Shown piece by piece: positions 26,201-35,700 of a stretch of 64,000 nt of DNA. The DNA lies in NCBI GenBank assembly GCA_947476255.1, contig CANJPY010000010.1, positions 1 to 64,000 of the forward strand. The letters run 5' to 3'. The translations under genes and the position numbers were made by a program. Position 1 is the stretch's first letter. Each line of letters starts with the position of its first letter. The stretch is from Chthoniobacteraceae bacterium (GTDB lineage Bacteria; Verrucomicrobiota; Verrucomicrobiia; Chthoniobacterales; Chthoniobacteraceae). A model generated the notes under the pieces. That model saw only the letters and a program-made list of their open reading frames with translations, ran no database searches and was not told the origin of the DNA.

Positions 26201-27220
26201 TTCCGGCAGACTTTTGAGTTCGCCCCCGCCAAAATCCGCCACCGCCGCGGCTGAAAAATTACGGGCTTCCAGTGTGGCGCTCCACGGATTTTGGTCCTCA
26301 GTGGTTTGGATTTGTCCCTTCAGTTCTCCCTCTCCTCCGCGCAAAGCGAAAACAAGCTCATGCTTCCTTAGTGCATTAGATCCCCTTCCCACTTTCAGAC
26401 TTGCAACAGCAAGGGCAGGGGTAAGCTCCAAGTCCCGAAGGGTCCATGTTGAGTCCGTACAAGCAAGCATCGTTTCGATTCCACGGATGGGTGTGTGACC
26501 TGCGATCTGCAGAAATCCGACCCGCAGCATTCCTTCTCGGCCGGGTTGGGTGTCTAGGAACCCTTCCCGCAGGACAAACACGGATTCGCCGTGTTTCGCC
26601 ACCTCCACCTCAAATTGCTTCACCGTAAGCGACTCCGGAGCAATTTCTGGAACTGCCAGAATGCCCCCAAGCTGATGGCGTAAGTGATCCTCCAGCTTTG
26701 CTTTAGGGTCCTCGTTTGTATGCAGGCAGACTCGGACGCCCTCGGCGGAAAGTCTTCGGAGGCAATGTGTGGGTCCCTTCAAAAGCAGTGAAAGGGGGCT
26801 GTAGGTGATTTTTGCCTTTGTAATCTTGATGACGTCTACCGTGGGATGTTCTTTTTTGGCTGGTTGAACCAGGAGATCCTCGAAATAGGGGGTGGAGAGC
26901 GGATTGCCCGAGATTTTAACCTGCAGCGACAAGCCTTCTCGTGCGGCCACAGTGCGTAGAATCCCTTTGAGGGCGGAACGAAGTACTGGCCTGTGAAACG
27001 CAAGCAGCAAGATGAGCGCTAAAATCGTAGCAGCCGTGAATGGCCGCTTTAAAAAAGCCGACAACCGTTCCGCTGTAAGTGCGGCAACGATTTTGTGGGA
27101 CATGAGGGCTAGCCTAAATTGCAAATGAGTGGCTCGCAAGTGGAGGAAGCAACCTGCGCCACCAAAAAGCCGCTTCGCTAAAACCATGCGTTTGGGACGA
27201 AATTGTGTGAAATTCTCCAT
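23213..27220 (-). CDS. tamB: Translocation and assembly module protein TamB (AsmA-like, DUF490)
   Basis: A 1335-residue protein. An N-terminal membrane helix (ATILALILLLAFHRPVL) anchors a very long beta-rich periplasmic part, and the C-terminal TamB/DUF490 domain is recognisable from SETDLLTLVTTGALPSD through FSHKVLKPGLGQEPFSALRR to the end. These proteins form a hydrophobic groove spanning the periplasm, used for outer membrane protein assembly and possibly phospholipid transport. The ATG at 27220 gives 60 residues before the helix. An ATG at 27103 (MSHKIVAAL) would give the more typical short cytoplasmic start; no ribosome-binding site decides. It precedes tamA in one operon and is divergent from argH. 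Confidence 0.87.
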   Translation of the reverse strand: MENFTQFRPKRMVLAKRLFGGAGCFLHLRATHLQFRLALMSHKIVAALTAERLSAFLKRPFTAATILALILLLAFHRPVLRSALKGILRTVAAREGLSLQVKISGNPLSTPYFEDLLVQPAKKEHPTVDVIKITKAKITYSPLSLLLKGPTHCLRRLSAEGVRVCLHTNEDPKAKLEDHLRHQLGGILAVPEIAPESLTVKQFEVEVAKHGESVFVLREGFLDTQPGREGMLRVGFLQIAGHTPIRGIETMLACTDSTWTLRDLELTPALAVASLKVGRGSNALRKHELVFALRGGEGELKGQIQTTEDQNPWSATLEARNFSAAAVADFGGGELKSLPENLSGTVEITGNPALPHSWTGAVRCDWKTAVFKGPSAAVSVDAKLLKGELSLTSLSVKTESSAAVCSGRILLPNNHFSIQTCSGTLSVKASSRELNEWLPKPSSAHSAGGAEADAKIHLNRGVVQLEFQGNAKNVNSSYGKAEDVHAEATFSMPVGNGFDLKHIAGNALLYFQKPAFETPDFQAALSEGVSALTVSDGSVRFWNLQLKDSSNTVAGEFSFPLIKEAPPARAHLEFQFQNLASTAASIRGYPLKGVLQGTLEGALEKGVPQGKCVLAGGSLGWGNFPLEDIHVQAESQNGTLVLTDLSLAWSPKEWMRAAGKISLTSPYAYEIDATAQMPRLDRTGPFLKQLGWVPQISGALEAKMQGQGELETLTGTGSWNLKLKEARWDNLHFNTVECAGLYRPGQLIADPLRLTSRDTKFRAHVEWRENILRLEDINLEQWGTPTLSGYLLLPLTHDAQGTHWVKGARVAGQLRADKLDIANLYAGAGKAPDFRGTVQCSLALSGTPEKPSAAFNVRATDVRTKATPRFGAAILELKGSYQEDTLQAEAKLLSAMKAPLFVEARIPLPLESLFSSPVEFRRLPMTAHIHTTGATLSPLADLWPGLRQINGTASLDATLKGSLESPHWSAKLNADCPIVHFASDRVPAISELHLGLDLDDKHLHLRTLKAELGGGSLDVQGDATFDTPNNPTLNFTAKAREILAVRNRSLSLRLNGNLFLRGPWKRAVIGGNAATVKSRVQWDLELLPLTALLPGFHKEQRTAGKPWFTFTRAPFSDWKFDVALSTTPGDPIVLRGNRLRGTAEAELRLEGTGATPTLHGAYRTNDLVTTLPFARIEMSRGRVWYTREQPFLPQLDFTAETEVRNYRIRLYLGGAAEAPQISSSSEPPLSETDLLTLVTTGALPSDAAENAQALAGRAATVLFQEFSHKVLKPGLGQEPFSALRRFSLDLSAVNGRTGHQETRLTYRLTDNFFAIGEIGADGDFAGRFRYVLRFR

Positions 27221-27304
27221 GAGACTGTGTCTGCGGAGGCTTTTCCCTTTCTGTCCGCCCCGATTTCTCTTAGGGCTTATGGTTTGAGCTTACTGTTTTA
27301 GATT

Positions 27305-28669
27305 ATGTGGAAAGGCCGCTTTCAGCAGCAAACCGCTGCGCTCCTCCAAACTTACTCGGAATCCATCTCGTACGATTGGCGCCTTTGGCCCCATGACATC
27401 GAGGGATCTGTGGCGCATTCTGCCGCCTTGGAAAAAGCCGGGTTGCTGACTCCTCAGGAGCGTGAAGCCATTGTCAAGGGACTCCAAGCCATCGGAGCAG
27501 ACATTGAAACGGGGGCCTTCCAATTCCGCATGGAATTAGAGGACATCCACATGAACATTGAGTCGGAGTTGACCCGCCGAATCGGGGACCCTGGGGCCAA
27601 ACTTCACACCGCCCGCAGCCGCAACGACCAAGTGGCGTTGGACATTCGTTTGTACCTTCGCTCTGAGGTTGATGTCCTTGATGGGTTGCTGCGGGAACTC
27701 CAGTCGGCTCTGGTGGATTTGGGGGAGCGCAATGCCGAAGTTGTCATCCCCGGTTATACCCACCTGCAGAGAGCGCAGCCTGTCTACTTTGCACACCATC
27801 TGCTTGCTTACGTGGAAATGCTGCAGCGCGATAGAGACCGTCTTGCCGACTGCCGCAAGCGCATTAACGTGATGCCACTGGGCTCAGGCGCGATCGCTGG
27901 GTCCACCATCCTTTTGGACCGGCAACTCGTTGCAGACTTGCTCGGCTTCCCTGCCTTGACCCGCAACTCGATGGATGCCGTCAGCGACCGCGATTTCGCC
28001 ATTGAATTGCTCGCAGGCCTCTCCCTCGTGGCAATGCACCTTTCCCGCTTGAGTGAAGACGTTATTCTTTGGGCCTCCAGCGAGTTTCATTTTATCGTGC
28101 TTTCTGATGCCTTCACCACGGGGTCTTCTCTGATGCCGCAAAAGAAAAACCCGGACGTTGCCGAGTTGACGCGGGGCAAGACCGGACGCGTCTATGGCAA
28201 CTTGATGTCCTTGTTGACGTTGATGAAGGGCCTGCCCATGACGTACAACCGCGACATGCAGGAAGACAAGGAAGCAATCTTCGATTCCGTGGACACCGTG
28301 AAGGCTGCTTTGGGCGTTTTTGCCCCAATGTTGCGTGAGGCCAAAGTCAACCACGCGCGCTGCGCGGAGGCGGTCACGGACCCAAATTTGCTTGCGACGG
28401 ATCTCGCGGATTATTTGGTCAACCGCGGGCTTCCGTTTCGGAAGGCGCATGAGGTTATCGGACGGGCGGTCGCAAGGTGTTCGGAGTTGGGGTGTGGCCT
28501 GGATGCGCTTCCAGTGGCCGAGTATCAGGCGCTTTCGCCCCTTTTCGAAAACACGGTTCACGAAATTCTCCAAGTGCGTCGCTCCATGGAGGCGCGCAAG
28601 GCGGTGGGTGCACCGGCGCCCGCGAATGTCGCGGCGGAATTGCAGCGGTGGAAAACAGCACTGGCTTAG
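27305..28669 (+). CDS. argH: Argininosuccinate lyase
   Basis: A 454-residue enzyme of the aspartase/fumarase superfamily that splits argininosuccinate into arginine and fumarate. Family segments: MWKGRFQQQTAAL at the N-terminus, HTARSRNDQVALDIRLYL, PGYTHLQRAQPV and the superfamily signature GSSLMPQKKNPD with the flexible catalytic loop. Length is normal. Other arginine genes are not adjacent. It is followed 15 bp later by the Nudix gene on the same strand. Confidence 0.96.
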   Translation: MWKGRFQQQTAALLQTYSESISYDWRLWPHDIEGSVAHSAALEKAGLLTPQEREAIVKGLQAIGADIETGAFQFRMELEDIHMNIESELTRRIGDPGAKLHTARSRNDQVALDIRLYLRSEVDVLDGLLRELQSALVDLGERNAEVVIPGYTHLQRAQPVYFAHHLLAYVEMLQRDRDRLADCRKRINVMPLGSGAIAGSTILLDRQLVADLLGFPALTRNSMDAVSDRDFAIELLAGLSLVAMHLSRLSEDVILWASSEFHFIVLSDAFTTGSSLMPQKKNPDVAELTRGKTGRVYGNLMSLLTLMKGLPMTYNRDMQEDKEAIFDSVDTVKAALGVFAPMLREAKVNHARCAEAVTDPNLLATDLADYLVNRGLPFRKAHEVIGRAVARCSELGCGLDALPVAEYQALSPLFENTVHEILQVRRSMEARKAVGAPAPANVAAELQRWKTALA

Positions 28670-28684
28670 TCTCTGGGAGTTGCG

Positions 28685-29281
28685 ATGCCATTTCACGAAT
28701 TTGTAAGAGACGAGGGAGGTTGGATCACCAATCGGCGTGTGTCTTTGTTTGTGCACCAGTATCTCGAGGTGGATCAGGTGCAATTGAGTTCGCCGAGTCG
28801 CTCCGAGCCCTTTGAATGGACCGTCTGCCACCGGAAGGCGGGTGTGGTGATTGCCGCCCAGACGTCCGACGGGGGCTTTCTTCTCGTACGGCAGGAACGG
28901 GTGCCCGTGCGTGCAACATTGTGGGAATTTCCTGCAGGCCAGATTGATGAAGCGGGTGTCCACGACTGGCAGACCATCGTGTCCGCGGGACTCCGTGAAC
29001 TTTCCGAGGAGGCCGGTTACGAACCGGGGCCACAATCGGAAGTGGTCTCAATGCATCATTTTCTTTCAAGCCCGGGCTTCACGGATGAACACTGTTACCA
29101 AATCTGGATCAAGGGGGCTGTGCCTGCTCCAAGTGGCATGCACTTGGATGTGAACGAGGCAATTACGGAGGTGCGCGCCTTCTCGTGGGAGGAAATGCAG
29201 CAGATGGTGTTTTCAGGCGAAATTAGGGACGCCAACACGCTTTGTTGTCTCGCACGACTGGGTGCGATGAGAGCGGTGTAA
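28685..29281 (+). CDS. Nudix hydrolase (ADP-ribose pyrophosphatase-like)
   Basis: A 198-residue protein with a full Nudix box from GQIDEAG through GLRELSEEAGYEPG, preceded by VPVRATLWEFPAG, the arrangement of the ADP-sugar pyrophosphatase subgroup (NudF-like). The N-terminal part (VSLFVHQYLEVDQVQL) fits the small beta-sheet domain used for dimerisation there. It hydrolyses a nucleoside diphosphate linked to another moiety; ADP-ribose is the likely but unproved substrate. It may share a transcript with argH. Confidence 0.85.
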   Translation: MPFHEFVRDEGGWITNRRVSLFVHQYLEVDQVQLSSPSRSEPFEWTVCHRKAGVVIAAQTSDGGFLLVRQERVPVRATLWEFPAGQIDEAGVHDWQTIVSAGLRELSEEAGYEPGPQSEVVSMHHFLSSPGFTDEHCYQIWIKGAVPAPSGMHLDVNEAITEVRAFSWEEMQQMVFSGEIRDANTLCCLARLGAMRAV

Positions 29282-29343
29282 GTGGGGTCCTCAAAAAGTG
29301 GGAGCCTTCTCTCGGTCTGCGGAGCGTGCCCTTTCACCAACGT

Positions 29344-30264
29344 CTAAGCGGAGCGAACTTCTCGCGCCGGACTTCCTTTGTAATCGGCTGTTTCTCGCGT
29401 AAGCCCTTTTGAAAGGCACTCCGGACACAACACGGTCTCGGGATTTTCCTTCTCCGTTTCCTCCGCAAGAATGAAGAGGCGATGGCAGAGGTCGTGCAGG
29501 CAGTTTACAAAACGGCTTGCGGTGCGTCCCGTATGTGCGCAGGTGCCGATGGGTTTCAGCGCTTCGTCGACCCGCACGGTCATGCGCTTGTCAAAGACAA
29601 AGCATTCTCCCAGCCAGTGTTCGTTGCCGTACACTTTCTGGTAATTCACGATGCCTCCGTGGAGTTGAAAAACATTCCCGAACCCGTTGGCTCGAAAAAG
29701 AGCAGACGCCTTCTCACACCGGATTCCGCCTGTGCAGTACATCAGGACCGTCTTGTTTTTGTACTCTTCAAGTTTTTCCAAATAGTCGGGAAGTTCCCGG
29801 AAATTTTCGATCTCGCAGGCGATCGCATTTTCAAATTTTCCAGCGGCTGATTCGTAGTTGTTGCGGACATCGACCACGACCGCTTCCGGATTCTCTTCAA
29901 GCATCCGTTTCCATTCCGTCGGACTCAGATGGTTGTCCAGATCCGCTGTCAGCGGAATCTTGGCCCCCAGCGTAACGATTTCCGGGCGCACTTTGACCAC
30001 GAGCTTCGGAAAAGTATCGGGCCCGCCCTCGCTGATCTTAAACTCTACGTCTGTAAAACGCGGGTCGGCATGGATCGTATCCATGTACTTCTGGATCGAG
30101 TCCCGGGGACCAACGAAAGTACCGTTCATGCCTTCGGAGGCGATCAAAAGACGGCCCTTGAGTCCGAGGGTCGTGCAAAGGCCGCGCTGTTCAACGGCAA
30201 ACCTTTCCGGCACCTCGATCGGCACATATTTGTAGAATAAAATGACTGGATAGTCGCTTTCCAT
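29344..30264 (-). CDS. trhO: tRNA uridine(34) hydroxylase TrhO (YceA-like rhodanese)
   Basis: A 306-residue protein. An N-terminal alpha/beta domain ([20 protein letters not shown]) is followed by a rhodanese domain with the active cysteine in [18 protein letters not shown]-terminal segment with Cys and His residues ([20 protein letters not shown], ending CPECLSKG) follows. TrhO adds a 5-hydroxyl to wobble uridine of several tRNAs in an O2-dependent reaction. Length and order match the family. It is convergent with the Nudix gene and divergent from thyA. Confidence 0.92.
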   Translation of the reverse strand: MESDYPVILFYKYVPIEVPERFAVEQRGLCTTLGLKGRLLIASEGMNGTFVGPRDSIQKYMDTIHADPRFTDVEFKISEGGPDTFPKLVVKVRPEIVTLGAKIPLTADLDNHLSPTEWKRMLEENPEAVVVDVRNNYESAAGKFENAIACEIENFRELPDYLEKLEEYKNKTVLMYCTGGIRCEKASALFRANGFGNVFQLHGGIVNYQKVYGNEHWLGECFVFDKRMTVRVDEALKPIGTCAHTGRTASRFVNCLHDLCHRLFILAEETEKENPETVLCPECLSKGLTRETADYKGSPAREVRSA

Positions 30265-30383
30265 GGTGGGAATTCACTCTAAATTCGGAGGGCAATCTGT
30301 GCAACCCTGCGTTCCCTAAGAAGTGTTTGAGTTGGCGCTCGACGGATGCATCGGCCACATTCATACCAATCGTTTCTATTCCC

Positions 30384-31178
30384 ATGCGCCAGTACCTAGA
30401 CCTGCTTCGACTCGTTTTGAATTCCGGCCATCCCAAACCGGATCGCACCGGCACGGGGACTCTTTCTGTATTTGGTGCCCAGACGCGCTTTAATCTCTCC
30501 GAGGGATTTCCTTTGGTAACGACCAAAAAGGTCCATACCAAAAGCGTTATTCATGAACTGCTCTGGTTTCTGCGCGGCGATACCAACGTGGCTTCGCTCA
30601 ATGCTGTCGGCGTTTCTATCTGGAATGAATGGGCGGGTGCGGATGGAAGTTTGGGGCGAGTTTATGGAGCCCAATGGACGGACTGGCGGACTCCCGATGG
30701 TCGCTCGATGAATCAAATCACGGATCTCATCGCGCGTCTGCGCAAGGATCCCGACAGCCGGCGTCACCTCGTCACGGCCTGGAATCCCGGCGAAATCCAT
30801 TTAATGGCACTGCCGCCGTGCCACTCGCTTTTTCAGTTTTATGTGGCCGATGGACGCTTGAGCTGCCAGCTCTATCAACGGAGTGCGGATATCTTTTTGG
30901 GGGTTCCCTTCAATATTGCCTCCTACGCCTTGCTCACACTCATGGTCGCTCAAGTTTGTGATTTGGAGCCCGGTGATTTCGTCCACACCTTTGGAGATCT
31001 TCACCTGTACAACAACCATCTGGAACAGGCGAAACTCCAGCTCAGCCGCGAGCCCAGAAGCCTTCCTCGCATGCGACTCAATCCCGCGGTCCGCGAGATT
31101 CAGGATTTTGTTTACGAAGATTTCACGCTGGAGAATTACGAGCCGCATCCCGCAATCAAAGCTGCCGTTGCCGTTTAG
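30384..31178 (+). CDS. thyA: Thymidylate synthase
   Basis: A 264-residue enzyme making dTMP from dUMP with methylenetetrahydrofolate. The start [15 protein letters not shown] at 30384 gives the exact length of E. coli ThyA; the frame continues upstream but without family similarity. The segments [39 protein letters not shown] and [15 protein letters not shown] are present, the last containing the catalytic Cys. folA follows 16 bp later, which is logical because ThyA turns over folate to the dihydro form that FolA reduces. Confidence 0.97.
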   Translation: MRQYLDLLRLVLNSGHPKPDRTGTGTLSVFGAQTRFNLSEGFPLVTTKKVHTKSVIHELLWFLRGDTNVASLNAVGVSIWNEWAGADGSLGRVYGAQWTDWRTPDGRSMNQITDLIARLRKDPDSRRHLVTAWNPGEIHLMALPPCHSLFQFYVADGRLSCQLYQRSADIFLGVPFNIASYALLTLMVAQVCDLEPGDFVHTFGDLHLYNNHLEQAKLQLSREPRSLPRMRLNPAVREIQDFVYEDFTLENYEPHPAIKAAVAV

Positions 31179-31194
31179 AAGGCCTTTTTGAGGT

Positions 31195-31653
31195 ATGAAA
31201 GCAATCGCTGCAATGGCTCGCAACCGTGTGATCGGGTTGAACGGTTCAATCCCATGGCATTTGCCAGAGGACTTCCGGTGGTTCAAAAAAATGACCCTTG
31301 GCGGCGTCATTGTGATGGGGCGTAAGACCTTTGAAAGCTTGGGGAAACCACTGCCCGGACGCAGGAATGTGGTGGTTTCTTCCGCAGCGAATCTGGAGGG
31401 CGTCGACAATCTCAGGTCTCTGCAGGACTTGGATGAAACTTTGTACGCTCCTGCACCTGTCTGGATTATCGGGGGAGCCAATGTCTACACCCAGACTTTG
31501 TCCAAGTGCAGCGATCTCTATCTGAGTCTTGTAGACGCTGAGCCTGCGGGTGATGCGTGGTTTCCGGAGTTCGAATCCCAGTTTCGCCTCCACGAAATCG
31601 TCGCTAAACACGAGGGATTTGAAATTCATCATTACCGCAACAACACCTTCTAA
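31195..31653 (+). CDS. folA: Dihydrofolate reductase
   Basis: A 152-residue NADPH-dependent reductase. The N-terminal MKAIAAMARNRVIGLNGSIP, HLPEDFRWFKKMTLGG with the active-site acid, VIVMGRKTFESLGKPLPGR and the later IIGGANVYTQTL are standard for the family. It regenerates tetrahydrofolate for ThyA. Spacing of 16 bp from thyA and 12 bp to nagZ indicates one operon. GAGG precedes the ATG. Confidence 0.96.
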   Translation: MKAIAAMARNRVIGLNGSIPWHLPEDFRWFKKMTLGGVIVMGRKTFESLGKPLPGRRNVVVSSAANLEGVDNLRSLQDLDETLYAPAPVWIIGGANVYTQTLSKCSDLYLSLVDAEPAGDAWFPEFESQFRLHEIVAKHEGFEIHHYRNNTF

Positions 31654-31665
31654 AGTGGAATTATC

Positions 31666-32760
31666 ATGAGTGCTCTTGGACAACTCCTACTCTCCGGCGT
31701 GCCCGGTCCCGTGCTGGACGCTGACTCCGCCGCCGCCTTCCGCCGGATTCAACCCGGAGGCTTTATTTTGTTTGGCCGCAATATTCAGTCGCCTGCACAG
31801 TTGCGAAAGCTCTTGGACGACCTGCGCGATGTCAGCAAAGTCGAGCCGATCATCACCATTGACCAGGAGGGAGGGCGCGTTTCACGACTGCGCTTGATTG
31901 GCCACGAACCCCCAAATGCAAACCAGTTGAGGGATAAAAACGACCCCGAGCTCATCTCGCGCCATGGGCGCATTACGGGAGAACTCTTGCGCATGTTCGG
32001 GTTCAATTTTGATCTGTGCCCCGTGCTCGATATATCCTTTGATGATGATGCTGATAACTCTCTGCGCGGCAGGTGCTATGGACACGACGCGGCGCAGGTC
32101 ATTCGCAACGCAGCTCTGTTTAATGATGGGATGAGGGCCACTGGCGTTTTGAGTTGCGGGAAACATTTTCCAGGCTACTCGCGTGCACCGTTGGATGCGC
32201 ATCATGAACTCCCTGTGATTTCCCTCACTCGTGAGGAACTCGAGGCGCACGAACTCAGCGTCTTTAGACACTTCTCCAAACAGGTGGACGCAATGATGAT
32301 CGGACACGGTTTATTCCCGGGGCTTGGTGCTGGGGACTTGTGCTCCTCCCTGTCTTCAAAAATCATCCGTGACCTCCTCAATACGGATCTCGGTTTTGAA
32401 GGCCTTGTCCTCACGGATGACCTTGATATGGGAGCGATCTTAAACCACCACGGTCTCGAGGAAACCATCCGGCTTGCGGTCACCGCGGGTAATGACATGG
32501 CAATGATCTGTCATCGAGTTGATTGCGTGGAGGAGGCGCTCAGGCACCTCCACCAGGTTCCGGCCGCGGATTTGGAACGTGCTGAGCAAAAGGTGGCGCA
32601 GTTCAAGCGAAAGCTTGTGGCTCCTGATGTCTGGGACGAAAACGAATTCCACCGTAGAGATCTCGAGGTCAGACAATTGAGGGCGGATACCCTTGGAGAG
32701 GATGCGGCAGACCAGCAAAGTCCTGAAAATGGGAAGCGTTCACCCGTCGAGGTTTACTAG
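31666..32760 (+). CDS. nagZ: Glycoside hydrolase family 3, beta-N-acetylhexosaminidase NagZ-like
   Basis: A 364-residue single-domain GH3 enzyme. Motifs: GGFILFGRNIQSPAQL, ITIDQEGGRVSRL, SCGKHFPGYSRAPLDAHHEL (the flexible loop with catalytic Asp/His typical of NagZ) and VLTDDLDMGAI with the nucleophile Asp. NagZ removes N-acetylglucosamine from muropeptides in cell-wall recycling. No signal peptide is visible, which agrees with a cytoplasmic enzyme. It closes the thyA-folA-nagZ run and is convergent with cobN. Confidence 0.9.
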   Translation: MSALGQLLLSGVPGPVLDADSAAAFRRIQPGGFILFGRNIQSPAQLRKLLDDLRDVSKVEPIITIDQEGGRVSRLRLIGHEPPNANQLRDKNDPELISRHGRITGELLRMFGFNFDLCPVLDISFDDDADNSLRGRCYGHDAAQVIRNAALFNDGMRATGVLSCGKHFPGYSRAPLDAHHELPVISLTREELEAHELSVFRHFSKQVDAMMIGHGLFPGLGAGDLCSSLSSKIIRDLLNTDLGFEGLVLTDDLDMGAILNHHGLEETIRLAVTAGNDMAMICHRVDCVEEALRHLHQVPAADLERAEQKVAQFKRKLVAPDVWDENEFHRRDLEVRQLRADTLGEDAADQQSPENGKRSPVEVY

Positions 32761-32794
32761 CAGCGGTGCGGGGGCGCAGGGAACGAACAGCGAG

Positions 32795-35700
32795 CTATTC
32801 TTTGTCGCCCTCGAGTGAAAGCAGGAGTGTTTCAAGCTCACCAATGGTGGTTTCATTGGGCGCCGCCCAAAGGCCTCGTTGTGCGGCTTCCAGCAGCCTT
32901 TCGCTGGCTTCCTTCAATGCGTCTGGATTGTGCTCGCGGAAGAAGGATTCCTGCTCGAGCACCAATGTTGTCGCGGCGGCTTCAAAGTGGTGGTCGCGGA
33001 TCAAACCAGTCGTCGCACTATACCCAAACAGGTAGTCAATCGTCGCTGCGATTTCAAAGGCGCCCTTGTATCCATGCTCTCGCATTGCGCTAATCCAGCG
33101 TGGATTCAAGGCGCGGCTATGTAGGACTCGGATGAGTTCTTCCTCAAGACTCCGGATTTTTGGTGCTGCTGGATCCGACGAATCACCGTGATAGTTCGCC
33201 GGCGGAACATGGCGCAGTGTTTCGATCGCGGCCTGCAAGCCGCCCTGAAATTGAAAATAGTCGTCTGAGTCGAGAATGTCGTGTTCCCGATTGTCCTGAT
33301 TTTGCGCTATGGCTTCGACTTCGCTCAAGCGAGTTTTGAGCGCTTCTGGTTCTGCTGTCAGTTGGCCGTCAGCTCCAGCGGCATGATTGCCCCAACGCAG
33401 AAAGACGGCTGCCAGATCCTCTTTGTGCTCCCAGTTGCCGGCGTCAATCACCTGCAGAACTCCGGTGCCATAACAACCTGGACCAGATGTGAAAACGCGC
33501 AGAGACGCCGTGCGTGCGGCTGCGTCTGGCAAGCTGCCTGAACGAGTCAGGTTTTCCTGGTCCCGCAGGAAAGCTTCGCGGATAGGATTCAGCTCCAGGG
33601 GTTCATTCAGAGCGGCAAGTTTCTTTGGTACCGCTGCGAGCAACTTGAGCGTGTCTCCAAAAGCATCTCGGAACAGCCCGGATACCCGAACCGTGATGTC
33701 AACGCGTGGTCGCCCCAACACAGAGGCTGGCAGGATTTTGAAATCCGTGACCCGACCAGTACTGCCGTCCCACACAGGTTCACACCCCCAGAGCCATAGC
33801 GCCTGTGCCAGGTCGTCTCCACCAGTGCGCATGTTTGAGGTTCCCCAGATCACAAGCGCGAGTTTTCGTAATGGACTCCCATGATCTTGGAAATGCCTTT
33901 TGAGAAGAGACTCCGCCAGGGCTTTCCCACATCGCCACGCTGCCGCTGTTGGCACCACGCGGGGATCGAGCGCATAAAAATTCCGACCTGTGGGTAACAC
34001 GTCGATGCGTCCGCGCGTGGGGGCACCAGCAGGACCGGGCGGGACAAATCTTCCATCGAGCCCGGCAAGCAAGTTGTTGATTTCATCGCTCGTCTTCGAA
34101 AGAAGCGGGAGGATTGTCTTTTGAATAAAGTCGCGTATGCGCGCCAGATCTGGAGATACGCTCGGATCATCAGCGCCCGCACAGGCGGCAATGATCCAGC
34201 TCCGGGCTTGGGAGTCTAATTCGTCCCGGCGTGACGGTGGTAATGTCGAGAGTTCCACTTCCTCGCCACAGAGGACATCGAAGATGCTTTTCCGGTCATG
34301 GCTCCGTAACCGTATCAGGCTAAGTATGAAATCTGTCGCCCGTTCAGCGGTTGGCGTCTGTCCGAATATGTGGAGTGCAGAGCGGATCTGACTTTCTTTT
34401 AACTCGCAGAGAAAATTTGCGATCGCAGGAAGCGACGTTCCTTGTTCAGGGAGATCCTCTCTCCAAGGAGCCTCCGCCAGAAGTTTCTCCATGTCCGCTT
34501 CCAACTCCGCGGCGCGCCTCGGATAAAGGGCCACACAATGCGCGTGTTCTTCGAGAAGGCGCTCCAGATTCTCGAGCTCACCATAAAGACCGGCTCGTGA
34601 GAGAGGCGGAGTAAGGTGGTCGATAATTACCGCAGAAGTTCTTCGTTTTGCCTGTGTTCCTTCTCCCGGGTTGTTGACAATAAATGGATACAAATGGGGA
34701 AGCGGACCCAGGCAAAGTTGGGGATAATCATCGGCCCCCAAACCAAGCGCGCGCCCTGGAAGCCATTCGAGGTTGCCGTGTTTTCCCAGATGAATAATTG
34801 CGTCTGCCTGGAAATGGTTCCGAATCCAAAGGTAGAAAGCGGCGTACAGTGGGGGAGGCGGAAGGTCGGGACTGTGATAAGCCGCCTGCGTTTGGATTGA
34901 AAATCCCCGCGGCGGCTGAATTCCAATGAAAACGTTTCCGAGTTGGATGCCCGGTACGGCGATAGCGTCGGGGAGCGGATCTTGCCAGTGCAGTCGCATT
35001 TCTTCGAGACGATGCGCTGGCCATTGTTCTAGGTTTTCAAGAACATCTCTGCTCGAAATGACTTGGGTGCCTCGTTTTCCGTAGGACGCATAACTGTCGT
35101 TCGTGACGCCTGCCAGGAGCAACTTCATGAGTTCATCTCCGGATTCCGGCACGTTTAAAACGGAATACCCTTTGCGCGAAAGTGCGTTGAGAATCTCAAC
35201 AGCGCTTGCTGGTGTATCAAGCCCAACGCCATTTCCAATCCTGCCATCTTTGTTTGGATAGTTGGCTAGAATGATGGCGATTTTTTTGTCGCTGTTTCTA
35301 ATCGTCCTCAGGCGACTCCAGTTTGCAACGAGTTGTGCGATAAAGCGAATTTGCTCCGGATCAGGAGTGAGTCTTTTGAGCGTAAACTCAGCATCGGGGA
35401 GATGGTGGGTTTCTTCCTTAAACCCAGCGACCGTAGCGAGAAGACGTCCGTCGATTTCTGGAAGTGCGACTTGAATTGTTGCTTCGCCTGGAGCAAGCCC
35501 GGCGGGATTTTTAAGCCAAACAGAGCGAGGCGAAACAGAAACAGGAACCTGAAGAACAGGGCACCCCAACGCGTCAGGGAAGACGGACGGGTCGCTCCCT
35601 GTAGCTCCTACAGCAAAGCTTTGCATCGTCAGAACGACGTGCGGTGCCGAATTTTGTGCCTGCGTGAGAAGCGCCTGCTGCGCGCCTGCTTCCTTAAGGG

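Noticed and set aside
27884-29035. 383-codon minus-strand frame opposite argH and the Nudix gene
   Set aside because: It spans two clear genes on the other strand and carries no family motif.
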